From Sphingomonas metalli (GTDB taxonomy: Bacteria; Pseudomonadota; Alphaproteobacteria; Sphingomonadales; Sphingomonadaceae), in assembly GCF_014641735.1 (NCBI RefSeq), contig NZ_BMIH01000002.1:310001-374000 (forward strand): a stretch of DNA of 64,000 nt. The letters run 5' to 3'. Position 1 is the stretch's first letter. Every line of letters begins with the position of its first letter. Under the pieces are notes generated by a model. It was not told where the DNA came from, did no database searches, and was given only the letters and a program-made list of their open reading frames with translations. Of the stretch, positions 17,089 to 25,679 are shown piece after piece. The position numbers were made by a program, and so were the translations under genes.

Positions 17089-18311
17089 GCGTCAATCCTT
17101 CCAAAACGCTCGATCGCGAAGGGGGCAAGGTCGATGGCGGGCAATGCGCCGGCCATGGCGGCAGCCAGCAGCTCGGCGGTGACCGGCGCCAGCGTGAGCC
17201 CCAGATGCTGGTGGCCGAAGGCGTAGAACAGATTGTCCGCCGCAGTCGAGCGGCCGATCGCCGGCAGATAGTCGGGTAGGGTCGGCCGCGCGCCCATCCA
17301 CCGGCGGAACGGACCGGCAATCGGCAGGCCGAGCGCGGCGGCGTGCCGCTCCAGCCGCTGCCATTTGCGCGGGTCCGGCGGGGCATCCGCGCGGCCGAAC
17401 TCGACGAAGCCGGCGACCTGCACCGAATCGGCGTAGCGCGTGACGATGATCGAGCGATCCTCGAACACCACGGGCGGCAGGTCGGCGGGCCAGCGATCGG
17501 CGGCGGCGCGGACGTGATAGCCGCGCTCGGCGATGATCGGCACGCGGTGCCCCGCCATCCGCATCGGCGCGGCCGAGCCCGTGCCCGCCGCGACCACGAT
17601 ACGGTCGGCGGAGATTGCGGCGATCGCCACGCCGCGCCCGGCCCGGGTCAGCGTGGCGAGCTGCGCGATCCGCGCGACCCCCGCGGCGTCGAGCGCGCGA
17701 TCGAGCGCCGCCGCCAGCGCATCGAGATCGCCGATCTGGCCGCTGCCGCTGAAGCGGATCGCGTCAGCGACGTGCGGGCTCAGCGCGTCGAGCCGCGCGC
17801 GATCGGCAGCGCAGACGGGTGCGAAACTGGCTGTTCCCGTCTCCGCCCCGGCCCAATGGGCGCGCCCCGCCGCCGCGCTGGCGGCACGTTCCCACGCGAC
17901 GAAATGGCCCTCCTCGCGCAGCAGCCCGGGCGCACCGAGCGCGCCGACCAGCCGCCGCCACGCCGGCATCGCTTCGGCGAGCAGCGAGCCCAGCGCCTCC
18001 GTCCCGGCCGCGAAGCGCGCCGGCCGCGCCGCCGCGATCAGCCGCAGGCCGAACGGAAGCCAGGCGTTCGCCTGCGACAGCGGAAGATCGAGCGCGCCGC
18101 CCAGGGCGAACAGCCGGCGCGGCAGGCTTCTGATCGTGGCGGGCGAGGCGAGCGGCGCGACCTGCTCGGTGGCGATATGGCCGGCATTGCCCCAGGAAGC
18201 GGGTACCGCCTCGCCCGCCGGGTCGACGAGGACGATTCTCTCGCCGGCGCGTGCGAGCGCCAGTGCGATCGTGCGGCCGACGATGCCTCCGCCGATGACC
18301 GCAACAGTCAC
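17085..18311 (-). CDS. DadA-like FAD oxidoreductase, probable D-hydroxyproline dehydrogenase
   Basis: A 408-residue DAO-family flavoprotein. The dinucleotide-binding motif VAVIGGGIVGRTIALALARA is at the N-terminus. SWGNAGHIATEQVAPLA and the C-terminal GHQHLGLTLAPVTAELLAA are typical of D-amino-acid dehydrogenase and cis-4-hydroxy-D-proline dehydrogenase groups. Beside a hydroxyproline epimerase and a DapA-type deaminase it most likely oxidises cis-4-hydroxy-D-proline to pyrroline-4-hydroxy-2-carboxylate. It is first in a two-gene operon with the Xaa-Pro peptidase and diverges from the deaminase gene across one shared operator. Confidence 0.85.
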   Translation of the reverse strand: MTVAVIGGGIVGRTIALALARAGERIVLVDPAGEAVPASWGNAGHIATEQVAPLASPATIRSLPRRLFALGGALDLPLSQANAWLPFGLRLIAAARPARFAAGTEALGSLLAEAMPAWRRLVGALGAPGLLREEGHFVAWERAASAAAGRAHWAGAETGTASFAPVCAADRARLDALSPHVADAIRFSGSGQIGDLDALAAALDRALDAAGVARIAQLATLTRAGRGVAIAAISADRIVVAAGTGSAAPMRMAGHRVPIIAERGYHVRAAADRWPADLPPVVFEDRSIIVTRYADSVQVAGFVEFGRADAPPDPRKWQRLERHAAALGLPIAGPFRRWMGARPTLPDYLPAIGRSTAADNLFYAFGHQHLGLTLAPVTAELLAAAMAGALPAIDLAPFAIERFGRIDA

Positions 18312-18360
18312 AAATACTTACCCAAAGGGACGGTTTCCGGCTTGATCATGGCGCCTGCCT

Positions 18361-18372
18361 ATCGTATACGAT
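18361..18372. promoter_or_regulatory. ATCGTATACGAT operator candidate in divergent promoter region
   Basis: A perfect 12-bp palindrome identical to 12943-12954, in the 90-bp space between the divergent FAD oxidase (start 18311) and DapA-type deaminase (start 18402). One bound GntR dimer could control both directions. Confidence 0.78.
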
Positions 18373-18401
18373 TTTGAGAGACAAGTACGGGGTATTGCAG
18401 A

Positions 18402-19316
18402 GTGAGCATCGATTGGCAGGGGGTCTTCCCCGCAGTGACGACCCAAATCCGCGAGGACCTATCGATCGATCTGGCCGACACGCAGCGCGTGGTCGACGAT
18501 CTGATCCGCGACGGGGTGACCGGGGTCATCGCGCTGGGCACGGTGGGTGAGAACAACTCGCTGACCTTCGAGGAAAAGATCGAGGTGCTGACCGCGATCG
18601 TCGAGGCGGTCGACAAGCGCGTGCCGGTGGTGACGGGCGTCTCGGAATACGACACGCGGCGCGCGGTCGGCTATGCCCAGGCGGCCGAGAAGGCCGGCGC
18701 CGACGGGCTGATGCTCCTGCCGCCGATGGTCTATGTGCCCAAGGCGAAGGAGCTGGCGGCGCACTTCCGCGGCGTGGCGGAGAAGACGGCGCTGCCGATC
18801 ATGCTCTACAACAACCCGCCCGCCTATCGCACCCAGATCAACAATGAGGTGCTGGGCCTGGTCGCCGACGTCGCCAATATCGTCGCCATCAAGGAATCGG
18901 CCCCCGACACGCGCCGCTTCAGCGATGTGAAGAACAGGTTCGGCGATCGCTTCGTACTGTTCGCGGGGCTGGACGACGTGGCGCTGGAGGGCCTCTATCT
19001 CGGCGCGCAGGGCTGGGTATCGGGCCTGACCAACGCCTTCCCCAAGGAATCGGTCGAGCTGGTCAACGCCTTCAAGCGCGGCGACCATGGCAAGGCGATG
19101 GAGATCTATCGCTGGTTCATGCCGCTCCTCCACCTCGATGCCGAGCATGACCTGGTCCAGTCGATCAAGCTCGCCGAGCAGGTGATGGGCCGCGGCTCCG
19201 AGCGCGTGCTGCCGCCGCGCTACGTGCTGGAAGGCGAGCGCCGCGCCGAGGTGATCGCGATGGTCGAGCAGGCCGCCGCGACGCGGCCGACGCTGACGCT
19301 GGCCAAGGCGGCGTGA
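18402..19316 (+). CDS. DapA-family lyase, probable 1-pyrroline-4-hydroxy-2-carboxylate deaminase
   Basis: A 304-residue TIM-barrel protein of the dihydrodipicolinate synthase/N-acetylneuraminate lyase family. Lys164 (IVAIKESAPD) would form the Schiff base, and Tyr136 (LYNNPPAY) is the conserved tyrosine. In hydroxyproline catabolism the family member converts pyrroline-4-hydroxy-2-carboxylate to 2-oxoglutarate semialdehyde plus ammonia; neighbouring epimerase and oxidase genes support that role. The start is GTG at 18402 giving MSIDWQGVFPA. The semialdehyde dehydrogenase needed for the last step is not in the window. Confidence 0.87.
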   Translation: MSIDWQGVFPAVTTQIREDLSIDLADTQRVVDDLIRDGVTGVIALGTVGENNSLTFEEKIEVLTAIVEAVDKRVPVVTGVSEYDTRRAVGYAQAAEKAGADGLMLLPPMVYVPKAKELAAHFRGVAEKTALPIMLYNNPPAYRTQINNEVLGLVADVANIVAIKESAPDTRRFSDVKNRFGDRFVLFAGLDDVALEGLYLGAQGWVSGLTNAFPKESVELVNAFKRGDHGKAMEIYRWFMPLLHLDAEHDLVQSIKLAEQVMGRGSERVLPPRYVLEGERRAEVIAMVEQAAATRPTLTLAKAA

Positions 19317-19351
19317 CGTCGACGGGTCGGGGCCGGCCGATCATCAACGGT

Positions 19352-19445
19352 GGCCCTCACCCTTCCCACTGCCTCCGGCAGCGGGCCCCTTCCCTCTCCC
19401 ATCGGGAGAGGGAGGGAGGCGCGTAGCGTCGGAAGGGTGAGGGCC
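19352..19445. repeat. Palindromic intergenic repeat, GGCCCTCACCCTTCC family
   Basis: Inverted ends GGCCCTCACCCTTCC and GGAAGGGTGAGGGCC are perfect 15-bp arms. An inner pair (CCCTCTCCC / GGGAGAGGG) forms the centre. It lies between the deaminase and epimerase genes. Only one copy of this family was seen in the window. Confidence 0.85.
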
Positions 19446-19485
19446 GTGAGTACGCCCCGCCTGGATCACACGGACATCCTACCCC

Positions 19486-20496
19486 ATGCGCCACACCTTC
19501 TTCTGCATCGACGGCCACACCGCGGGGAACCCCGTGCGCCTCGTGGCGGGCGGCGCGCCGTTGCTGCGCGGCGGATCGATGTCGGAGCGGCGGCAGGACT
19601 TCCTCGAGCGGTTCGACTGGATCCGCACCGGCCTCTGCTTCGAGCCGCGGGGCCATGCGATGATGTCGGGCGGGTTCCTCTATCCGCCGACCCAGGAAGA
19701 TACGGACATCGGCATCCTGTTCATCGAGACGAGCGGCTGCCTGCCGATGTGCGGCCACGGCACGATCGGGATGATCACCTTCGGGCTGGAACATGGCCTG
19801 ATCACCCCGCGCGAGCCCGGCCGGCTGCGGGTGGAGGTGCCCGCCGGCGTGATCGACATCGCCTATAGCGTCGAGGGCGAGAGGGTGACCGGCGTGCGCA
19901 TCACCAACGTCCCCGCCTATGTCGCCGCGCGCGGCATCGCGATCGAGGTGGAGGGGATCGGGCCGCTGACCGTCGACCTTGCCTATGGCGGCAATTATTA
20001 CGCGATCGTCGAGCCGCAGGGGGCCTATAAGGGCCTGGACGCGATGGGCGCCGAATGGCTGGTCGAAATGGGCCGGCGGGTCCGCACGGCGATGCAGGCG
20101 GCGATCGAGCCCGTGCACCCGCTCGACCCGACGATCCGCGGCGTCAGCCACGTGCTCTGGGCGGACGCGCCGCGGGGCGGCGGGGCGGATGGAGCCGCGG
20201 ACGGCCGCAACGCCGTCTTCTACGGCGAGGGCGCGATCGACCGGAGCCCGTGCGGCACCGGCACGTCGGCACGCCTCGCCCATCTCGCCGATCGCGGCGT
20301 GCTCAAGCCGGGCGACCGCTTCGTCCACGAAAGCTATATCGGCAGCCGCTTCATCGGCCGGGTCGAGACGGCGACCGAGGTGGACGGGATCCCGGCGATC
20401 GTCCCGTCGGTCGAGGGCTCCGCGATCGCGACCGGCTTCAACACGATATGGATTGATCGCGCCGATCCATTCTGGAAAGGCTTTGCGGTTCGATGA
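19486..20496 (+). CDS. 4-hydroxyproline 2-epimerase (proline racemase family)
   Basis: A 336-residue cofactor-independent epimerase. Both catalytic cysteines are present: Cys89 in GCLPMCGHGTIG and Cys256 in RSPCGTGTSA. A Cys-Cys pair indicates epimerase or racemase activity rather than trans-3-hydroxyproline dehydratase, which has Thr at the second site. It would convert trans-4-hydroxy-L-proline to the cis-D isomer used by the oxidase at 17085-18311. The upstream gap holds a palindromic repeat and no CGTATACG site, so read-through from the deaminase gene is possible. Confidence 0.9.
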   Translation: MRHTFFCIDGHTAGNPVRLVAGGAPLLRGGSMSERRQDFLERFDWIRTGLCFEPRGHAMMSGGFLYPPTQEDTDIGILFIETSGCLPMCGHGTIGMITFGLEHGLITPREPGRLRVEVPAGVIDIAYSVEGERVTGVRITNVPAYVAARGIAIEVEGIGPLTVDLAYGGNYYAIVEPQGAYKGLDAMGAEWLVEMGRRVRTAMQAAIEPVHPLDPTIRGVSHVLWADAPRGGGADGAADGRNAVFYGEGAIDRSPCGTGTSARLAHLADRGVLKPGDRFVHESYIGSRFIGRVETATEVDGIPAIVPSVEGSAIATGFNTIWIDRADPFWKGFAVR

Positions 20497-20551
20497 CACG
20501 GGGCCGCCCTTTCGGGGTCGCCCGCGTCCCATAAGTGGAGAAACCCTGATC

Positions 20552-21211
20552 GTGCCCACCGGCATCGTCGTCCGCACCCTGTCCGACCAGGTCTTCGAGA
20601 TCGTTCGCGAACGGATCGTCACAGGCCGGCTGCGCGACGACGCGCCGATCCGCCAGGATGCGCTGGCGACGGAATTGGGGGTCAGCAAGATCCCGCTTCG
20701 CGAGGCGCTGGCGCGGCTGGAACAGGAAGGGCTGCTCGTCAGCCAGGCCAATCGCGGCTATACGGTGCGCGCGATGTCGGCCGAGCAGGCCGACGAGATC
20801 TATGCGCTGCGCCTGTCGATCGAGCCCGCCGCCGCGGCCCGCGGCGCGGAGGCGGCCGACGATCCTGCGCGGGCCGATGCGCTCGCCGCCTTCCATGCGC
20901 TCGACGAGGCGGCGAACAGCGACCTCGCCCAGGTCGCGGTGCGCAACCGCAACTTCCACACGGCGCTGGTCCGTCCGGCGGGGCGGCTGCTGACCACCCA
21001 GCTGGTCGAGCGGCTCGCGATCCTCGCCGAACGCTATGTCGTCGCCCATCTCGAGCCCGCCGGGCGCGATGCGCGCGCGCATCTGGAGCATCGGCACCTG
21101 ATCGATGCGTGGATGGCGCGCGACGGCGCGGCGCTCGAAACGCTGATGCACCGCCATATCGAGGGGACGCTGCTCGACCTGCGCGCGCAGTTCGCCGCGA
21201 CCGAACAATAA
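20552..21211 (+). CDS. GntR family transcriptional regulator, FCD domain
   Basis: A 219-residue regulator with an N-terminal winged helix (VFEIVRERIVTGRL, IRQDALATELGVSKIPLREALARLEQEGLL) and an all-helical FCD effector domain (EIYALRLSIEPAAA, RNRNFHTALVRPAG, EHRHLIDAWMARDG). FCD domains usually bind a metal and a small organic acid. The start is GTG at 20552 with GGAG 11 bases upstream. It is embedded in the hydroxyproline locus and is the natural candidate to bind the ATCGTATACGAT palindromes at 12943 and 18361 and the weaker site at 9749. Confidence 0.9.
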   Translation: MPTGIVVRTLSDQVFEIVRERIVTGRLRDDAPIRQDALATELGVSKIPLREALARLEQEGLLVSQANRGYTVRAMSAEQADEIYALRLSIEPAAAARGAEAADDPARADALAAFHALDEAANSDLAQVAVRNRNFHTALVRPAGRLLTTQLVERLAILAERYVVAHLEPAGRDARAHLEHRHLIDAWMARDGAALETLMHRHIEGTLLDLRAQFAATEQ

Positions 21212-21263
21212 GCGCCACCGCGAACCACGCGGGGCCCTGTATTTCACGACCAGAGGGGGGAAC

Positions 21264-22676
21264 ATGTCGATCACCGGACCGCGCAAGCCACTCGGCGCCC
21301 ATGCGCCAGAGGGACAGGCGCTCGCCAAGACGCTGAGCTGGCCGCATCTAGTCGCGCTGGGGGTCGGCGCGATCGTCGGCACCGGCATCTATACGCTGAC
21401 CGGCGTCGGTGCCGAGCGCGCCGGCCCGGCGGTGATCCTGGCCTTCGCCATCGCGGGCGCGGTCTGCGCCTGCGCCGCCCTGGCCTATGCCGAGCTCGCG
21501 ACGATGATCCCGGCGGCGGGCAGCGCCTATACCTTCAGCTATACCGCGCTGGGCGAGACGATCGCCTGGATCGTGGGATGGAGCCTGATCCTCGAATATT
21601 CGCTGGCTTGCTCGACCGTCGCGGTCGGCTGGTCGGGCTATCTGGTCGGATGGATCCAGGCGATCGGCGTCACCCTGCCCCCCGCCCTGCTCTCCGGACC
21701 GCATGGCGGCGGGCTCATCAACCTGCCCGCGGTGCTGGTCGCGCTGGCGGTGATGGGCATGCTGGTGGCGGGCACGCGCGAGAGCGCGACGCTCAACATC
21801 GTCCTCGTCATCGTCAAGCTGGTCGCGCTCACCGTCTTCGTCGTCTTCGCGCTGCCCGCCTTCGACGGCGCCAATCTCCACCCCTTCATGCCCTATGGCT
21901 TCGGCTCGACCGAGGTGGGCGGCACCCAGCGCGGGGTGATGGCGGCGGCGGCGATCGTCTTCTTCGCCTTTTACGGGTTCGACGCGGTGGCGACCTCCGC
22001 CGAGGAGGCGAAGAATCCCGGCCGCGACCTGACCATCGGCATCGTCGGCTCGATGCTGCTGTGCACCGCCATCTATATGGCGGTGGCGGTGACCGCGGTC
22101 GGCGCCCTCCCCTTCCGCCAGCTGGCCAATTCGCCCGAGCCGCTGGCGCTGGTCCTCCGCTCGCTGGGCGAGCCGCAGGCGGCCTATCTGATCGCGCTCG
22201 CCGCGGTGGTCGCGCTGCCCTCGGTGATCCTGGTGATGATGTACGGGCAGAGCCGCATCTTCTTCGTGATGGCGCGGGACGGGCTGCTGCCCGCCCGCCT
22301 CGCCACGGTGAGCCCGCGCACCGGCGCGCCGACGCGGATCACGCTGCTGACCGGGGCGTCGATCGCGCTGGTCGCAGGCTTCTTCCGCCTCGACGAGATC
22401 GCCGAGCTGGCGAATGCCGGGACGCTGATCGCCTTCATCTCGGTGGGCGTGTGCCTGATCGTCCTGCGCCGGACCGCGCCGCATGCGGCCCGTCTGTTCC
22501 GCTGCCCCGCCCCCTATGTGGTGGGGACCGGCGCGGTGCTCGGCTGCCTCTACCTGCTGTGGAGCCTGCCCTCGACGACCCTGACCCGCTTCGCCATCTG
22601 GAACGCGATCGGGCTCGCCGTCTATGTCGCCTATGGCCGGCGCGCGAGCCTCGCCCGCCGGACGGCTGCCGCCTGA
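21264..22676 (+). CDS. APC superfamily amino-acid permease
   Basis: A 470-residue inner-membrane transporter with about 12 to 14 hydrophobic segments. The first helix has the unwound substrate-binding motif [14 protein letters not shown], and later segments include [46 protein letters not shown] and [13 protein letters not shown], typical of the cationic amino-acid transporter branch of the APC family. A strong GAGGGGGG lies just before the ATG. Placement at the end of the hydroxyproline locus suggests import of proline, hydroxyproline or small peptide products; the substrate is not proven by sequence. Confidence 0.9.
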   Translation: MSITGPRKPLGAHAPEGQALAKTLSWPHLVALGVGAIVGTGIYTLTGVGAERAGPAVILAFAIAGAVCACAALAYAELATMIPAAGSAYTFSYTALGETIAWIVGWSLILEYSLACSTVAVGWSGYLVGWIQAIGVTLPPALLSGPHGGGLINLPAVLVALAVMGMLVAGTRESATLNIVLVIVKLVALTVFVVFALPAFDGANLHPFMPYGFGSTEVGGTQRGVMAAAAIVFFAFYGFDAVATSAEEAKNPGRDLTIGIVGSMLLCTAIYMAVAVTAVGALPFRQLANSPEPLALVLRSLGEPQAAYLIALAAVVALPSVILVMMYGQSRIFFVMARDGLLPARLATVSPRTGAPTRITLLTGASIALVAGFFRLDEIAELANAGTLIAFISVGVCLIVLRRTAPHAARLFRCPAPYVVGTGAVLGCLYLLWSLPSTTLTRFAIWNAIGLAVYVAYGRRASLARRTAAA

Positions 22677-22706
22677 ACTTCGGTAAAGGCGCGGCGCGAG
22701 AATAGA

Positions 22707-22730
22707 GGCTGGCGCAACCCGCCAGCCTTT
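22707..22730 (+). terminator. Rho-independent terminator after the permease gene
   Basis: GGCTGGCG-CAACC-CGCCAGCC is a perfect 8-bp stem followed by TTT. It lies 30 bp after the permease stop and 18 bp before the tRNA-Arg gene. Confidence 0.75.
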
Positions 22731-22748
22731 GCTAGTCGCGACGCCCAC

Positions 22749-22825
<77 letters not shown>

Positions 22826-22835
22826 CCTTCTCCAT

Positions 22836-23942
22836 TTATGCGCCGCCTTTCAGCGACTTAGCCGAAACGTTGGCTAACCTTTCGCGAAGGTTCGCCATCA
22901 GCTGGTCGCCGGCAGCGTCCGAAAGCAGCTGCTGATTGGCCGCGGCCGTGTAGCGAGCGACCTCGCTATCGGTCGTATGACCTGTCCACGCCTTGATCAT
23001 CTGATTTGAGCATCCGGCCTCGGCAAATCGGCGCGCTGCGGCTTTTCGCAAGCCGTGCGCGGAGCATTGCGGCAAGCCCGCCTCGTCGCACCACTGGCGC
23101 ACTTTGTTGCCGAAGCCCTTCTGCGTGTACGGCCTGCCATGCTCGCTCATGATGAACACCAAGCCGGTCAGCGGGGTCGCCAGAATGGACGCTGCGAGCG
23201 GAGCCAGGATCGGGAGGGAAACGGTGACGCCGGTTTTCTCCTGAGTGACTACCAGCCGACGATCGCGAATGTTGCTCGGACCCATCGTGCGCGCGTCGCC
23301 GCCACGTTGACCGGTCCACAACATGAGGTCGAGTGCCAGCCGTGCGGTTGTACCGACAGGATGGCGGCTCTCGTACGCCTCGATCTCTTCGTCGGTCCAT
23401 GTGTGGAAGCCGGCGCTTTCGACCTTGAAAGGACGGGTCGCTGCAACGGGGTTCGACGATGCCATATCGATGCGAACCGCGAACTTCATCAGCGCTGACA
23501 GCCGCTTCCGCAACATGTTGGCAGCGGTACGATGCGGCAGCATTTCTGCGAGCATCTTTTCGACGTGACGCGCGTGCAGATCGCGCACCATCGCCTCACC
23601 ATATCGCTTGCCGCTCTTGCCCACGCGTGCGCGCCAGCGCTCTAAGACGCCTCGATATACGACCTGTGTGCGCGGGCCGGGATCAAGGAAGTCGGGAGAT
23701 CGATAATAGCGCCGCAGCAAATCATCGAACGTACCCGACTTGATGCGATCGACACCCGCCTCGACCACTGGTGCGGCAATGCCATCCTCACACGCGCGCA
23801 GCTCGGCAAGAAATCCTTCGGTCCCTGGCTCGTGCTTGAACGGATACGGCTTGAAGCCCTTTTTCCGCCACCGATAGCGTATCTTCCCGTGACGATCGGG
23901 ATAAGAGGTAACGTTGTCGGGCAGCCACTTCTTGCGCGTCAT
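22836..23942 (-). CDS. Tyrosine recombinase (integrase)
   Basis: A 368-residue site-specific recombinase. The core-binding domain is followed by the catalytic domain with the full active-site set: Arg213 (GQRGGDA), Lys236 (QEKTGV), His296 and Arg299 (SAHGLRKAA), His322 (WTGHTT) and nucleophile Tyr331 (VARYTAA). It would catalyse integration and excision at the 25-bp repeats. Its stop codon lies two bases from attL, the usual position for tRNA-targeting integrases. The start overlaps the stop of the 57-residue gene upstream (ATGA). Confidence 0.96.
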   Translation of the reverse strand: MTRKKWLPDNVTSYPDRHGKIRYRWRKKGFKPYPFKHEPGTEGFLAELRACEDGIAAPVVEAGVDRIKSGTFDDLLRRYYRSPDFLDPGPRTQVVYRGVLERWRARVGKSGKRYGEAMVRDLHARHVEKMLAEMLPHRTAANMLRKRLSALMKFAVRIDMASSNPVAATRPFKVESAGFHTWTDEEIEAYESRHPVGTTARLALDLMLWTGQRGGDARTMGPSNIRDRRLVVTQEKTGVTVSLPILAPLAASILATPLTGLVFIMSEHGRPYTQKGFGNKVRQWCDEAGLPQCSAHGLRKAAARRFAEAGCSNQMIKAWTGHTTDSEVARYTAAANQQLLSDAAGDQLMANLRERLANVSAKSLKGGA

Positions 23943-24112
23943 CCGAACAGCTCATCGCAGGTATTGGGCTGGGTAGCGCCCTCGGCCGGTCCAGCGACGA
24001 TGGTGGTGCGGCCAGGCTCCATAATCACGCGAGCGGTTGGATAGCCGGCTTTACGGATCGCTTTGAGAGTCCGTTCAAGGTCTGCTTGCTTTGCAACGGC
24101 GCGATCAGCCAT
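23939..24112 (-). CDS. Small element protein of unknown function
   Basis: A 57-residue protein starting MADRAVAKQADLERTLKAIR, with KAGYPTARVIMEPGRTTIVAG in the middle. It overlaps the integrase start by four bases (ATGA) and the stop of the HTH gene by one base (TGATG), so it is embedded in a tightly packed operon. The tight packing is the main evidence that it is real. The function is unknown; a role as a small DNA-binding or recombination accessory protein is possible but unsupported by motif. Confidence 0.7.
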   Translation of the reverse strand: MADRAVAKQADLERTLKAIRKAGYPTARVIMEPGRTTIVAGPAEGATQPNTCDELFG

Positions 24113-24630
24113 CAGTCGTCCTCCCTCGGAAGGTCGAAAACGGAGACACCGAGCACGTTACACAGACCCTCGAGAGCCATGCGGACCACGGCTCGGAGAT
24201 CCACGAAAACCTCGGCAATCACGAAGCCGCGTTCCTTTACGACATCAGCCGTGTAGAAGCTTGGCGCTGACGTGCCGTCCAATCCGCCCAAAACCATTAT
24301 CCACTGATCCGGTGCGACCGCCGACTCCCCGCCGTCCATGCGCAGCTTTTGCCAAGCTGCCAGCCCCTCGATTATCAGCGTCGCTGCATTGGTCGCGTCG
24401 GCCGCCAGCTGCGCAGGCATTCCAAGGCGCGTGGTAAGGATCCGCATGAGATACAGCCGGCCCGCATCTGCAAGGTCATAAAGCGGCCGCTTATCTAACG
24501 CGCCACGATCATCACTCAACTTAAGACCATTGTTCCTGATCCAAGCTCGAACGGTGCTACTGTTGACACCCACACCCGCCATGACCGGACCCGCGCGGAG
24601 GTTCTGAAACATGGAAGCGTGAAGCGACAT
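24112..24630 (-). CDS. MerR-like helix-turn-helix protein
   Basis: A 172-residue protein starting MSLHASMFQNLRAGPVMAGV. VNSSTVRAWIRNNGLKLSDD is a helix-turn-helix of the MerR/winged type near the N-terminus; GRLYLMRILTTRLGMPAQLA and a C-terminal FVDLRAVVRMALEGLCNVLG suggest a dimerising helical region. Earlier in-frame ATGs are rejected because they overlap the neighbouring gene. It is probably a regulator of the integration genes with which it is co-transcribed. Confidence 0.7.
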   Translation of the reverse strand: MSLHASMFQNLRAGPVMAGVGVNSSTVRAWIRNNGLKLSDDRGALDKRPLYDLADAGRLYLMRILTTRLGMPAQLAADATNAATLIIEGLAAWQKLRMDGGESAVAPDQWIMVLGGLDGTSAPSFYTADVVKERGFVIAEVFVDLRAVVRMALEGLCNVLGVSVFDLPREDD

Positions 24631-24731
24631 AGTATGGGCTTTCGTTGACTGCACAACGCTAGTGCCAGCTTGAACAATTATCGTCAAGGCCTCAACGGAA
24701 AAGAACGCCGACTTCAAGCCGACTAACGACA

Positions 24732-25412
24732 TCATGCCAGCCGCCTGATATCGGCCACAACGGCCTCCCAGACCCACCCGTCCGTATCGAACCGCCTCTC
24801 TGCCAACTCGACCTTAGCGCAGAGGTCCTGCAGCGATTGGGAGGGCAGCTCGATTACAGCGACAGCAGCACGATAGGCCCGGTCCGCGAGCCGATCGCTT
24901 CGCTCGTAAATCTCGTCAAAGCCACTCGTCGCTCGGAGGCTCGCAAGCTTCTCTTCCCGCTTCTCAACTATCGCCAGAAATTCACGAGCTGGTCGCTTGC
25001 GATCGTCACAATAAGCTTCGTTACTCACCACGCGCTTGCAGTGGGTTACGTCCCCTGCGGAGGCCGTACTCCAGACAGCGTACACCCCGTGCATCTTGTT
25101 TATGTCATATACAACATGCGGGATGGCGCGCTCACTATCGTCCAATCTACGCCTTGCAGGTACGTAGACTTGGTCATGGTAAGTTTCGGATTGCCGTTCG
25201 GCCCGCTTCTCAGCCTCTAGTGCTGCACGCATGGGAGCGGAGACACTAGCCGATTGTTCCGCCCCGGCTCGCGACGAAGCGAGCAGTGCGGCCGAAGCCG
25301 CACCGATGGTCAAACCGACCAAAGCGGTGCGACGTGAGGTGGAAATCTCCCGGTCATTTCCAGGTGACGCAAGCGCGTCGGTGGCGCTATGCGCGCGATC
25401 AGCCTGTTGCAT
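24732..25412 (-). CDS. Hypothetical protein with a twin-arginine-like leader
   Basis: A 226-residue protein. Residues 26-52 (SRRTALVGLTIGAASAALLA region) resemble a twin-arginine signal with a hydrophobic stretch ending in ASSRAGAEQ. The rest is charged and helical (AALEAEKRAERQSETYHDQV, VEKREEKLASLRATSGFDEI) and includes two cysteines. GGAG lies eight bases before the ATG. It is the first gene of the leftward integrase operon and diverges from the RHH-SIR2 pair. No function is recognised; export of a phage-encoded protein would be of interest for immunity or surface change. Confidence 0.65.
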   Translation of the reverse strand: MQQADRAHSATDALASPGNDREISTSRRTALVGLTIGAASAALLASSRAGAEQSASVSAPMRAALEAEKRAERQSETYHDQVYVPARRRLDDSERAIPHVVYDINKMHGVYAVWSTASAGDVTHCKRVVSNEAYCDDRKRPAREFLAIVEKREEKLASLRATSGFDEIYERSDRLADRAYRAAVAVIELPSQSLQDLCAKVELAERRFDTDGWVWEAVVADIRRLA

Positions 25413-25437
25413 GGGTATAGCTCCGTGCGATTGGTCA

Positions 25438-25473
25438 GAGCCGACGCTTGGGGCCTAATCCTTGCGTCGGCTC
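25438..25473. promoter_or_regulatory. Perfect 10-bp inverted repeat in divergent promoter region
   Basis: GAGCCGACGC and GCGTCGGCTC are perfect arms separated by 16 bases. They lie between the leftward operon (start 25412) and the RHH gene (start 25500). This could be an operator for an element regulator. Confidence 0.55.
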
Positions 25474-25484
25474 GCTTTATCTGA

Positions 25485-25515
25485 CACCATCAATCTACGA
25501 TGTCAAATGATGGTG
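25485..25515. promoter_or_regulatory. Inverted repeat spanning the RHH start codon
   Basis: CACCATCA and TGATGGTG are perfect 8-bp arms 15 bases apart, bracketing the ATG at 25500. Ribbon-helix-helix proteins often bind such sites and repress their own operon. Confidence 0.5.
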
Positions 25516-25679
25516 CCAAAAATAAGGTGGGCCGGCCTCCAGTTGGATCGACCGCCATAAATCTGCGACTACCGCCCGCACTGCTCGCCGCGCTCGACGA
25601 ATGGAGGGCGTCGCAGACCGCCGCTGTCAATCGACCTGAGGCTATTAGGATAATCTTGAGTAAAGCGCTAGATAGATGA
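25500..25679 (+). CDS. Ribbon-helix-helix (CopG-like) DNA-binding protein
   Basis: A 59-residue protein, too short for most gene callers. GSTAINLRLPPALLAALDEW is the beta strand plus first helix of the RHH fold, and RPEAIRIILSKALDR is the second helix. The N-terminal VGRPPVG resembles the basic arm of some RHH repressors. It overlaps the SIR2-like gene by four bases (ATGA), so the two are co-translated. A likely role is autoregulation of the pair, as in toxin-antitoxin operons. Confidence 0.82.
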   Translation: MSNDGAKNKVGRPPVGSTAINLRLPPALLAALDEWRASQTAAVNRPEAIRIILSKALDR

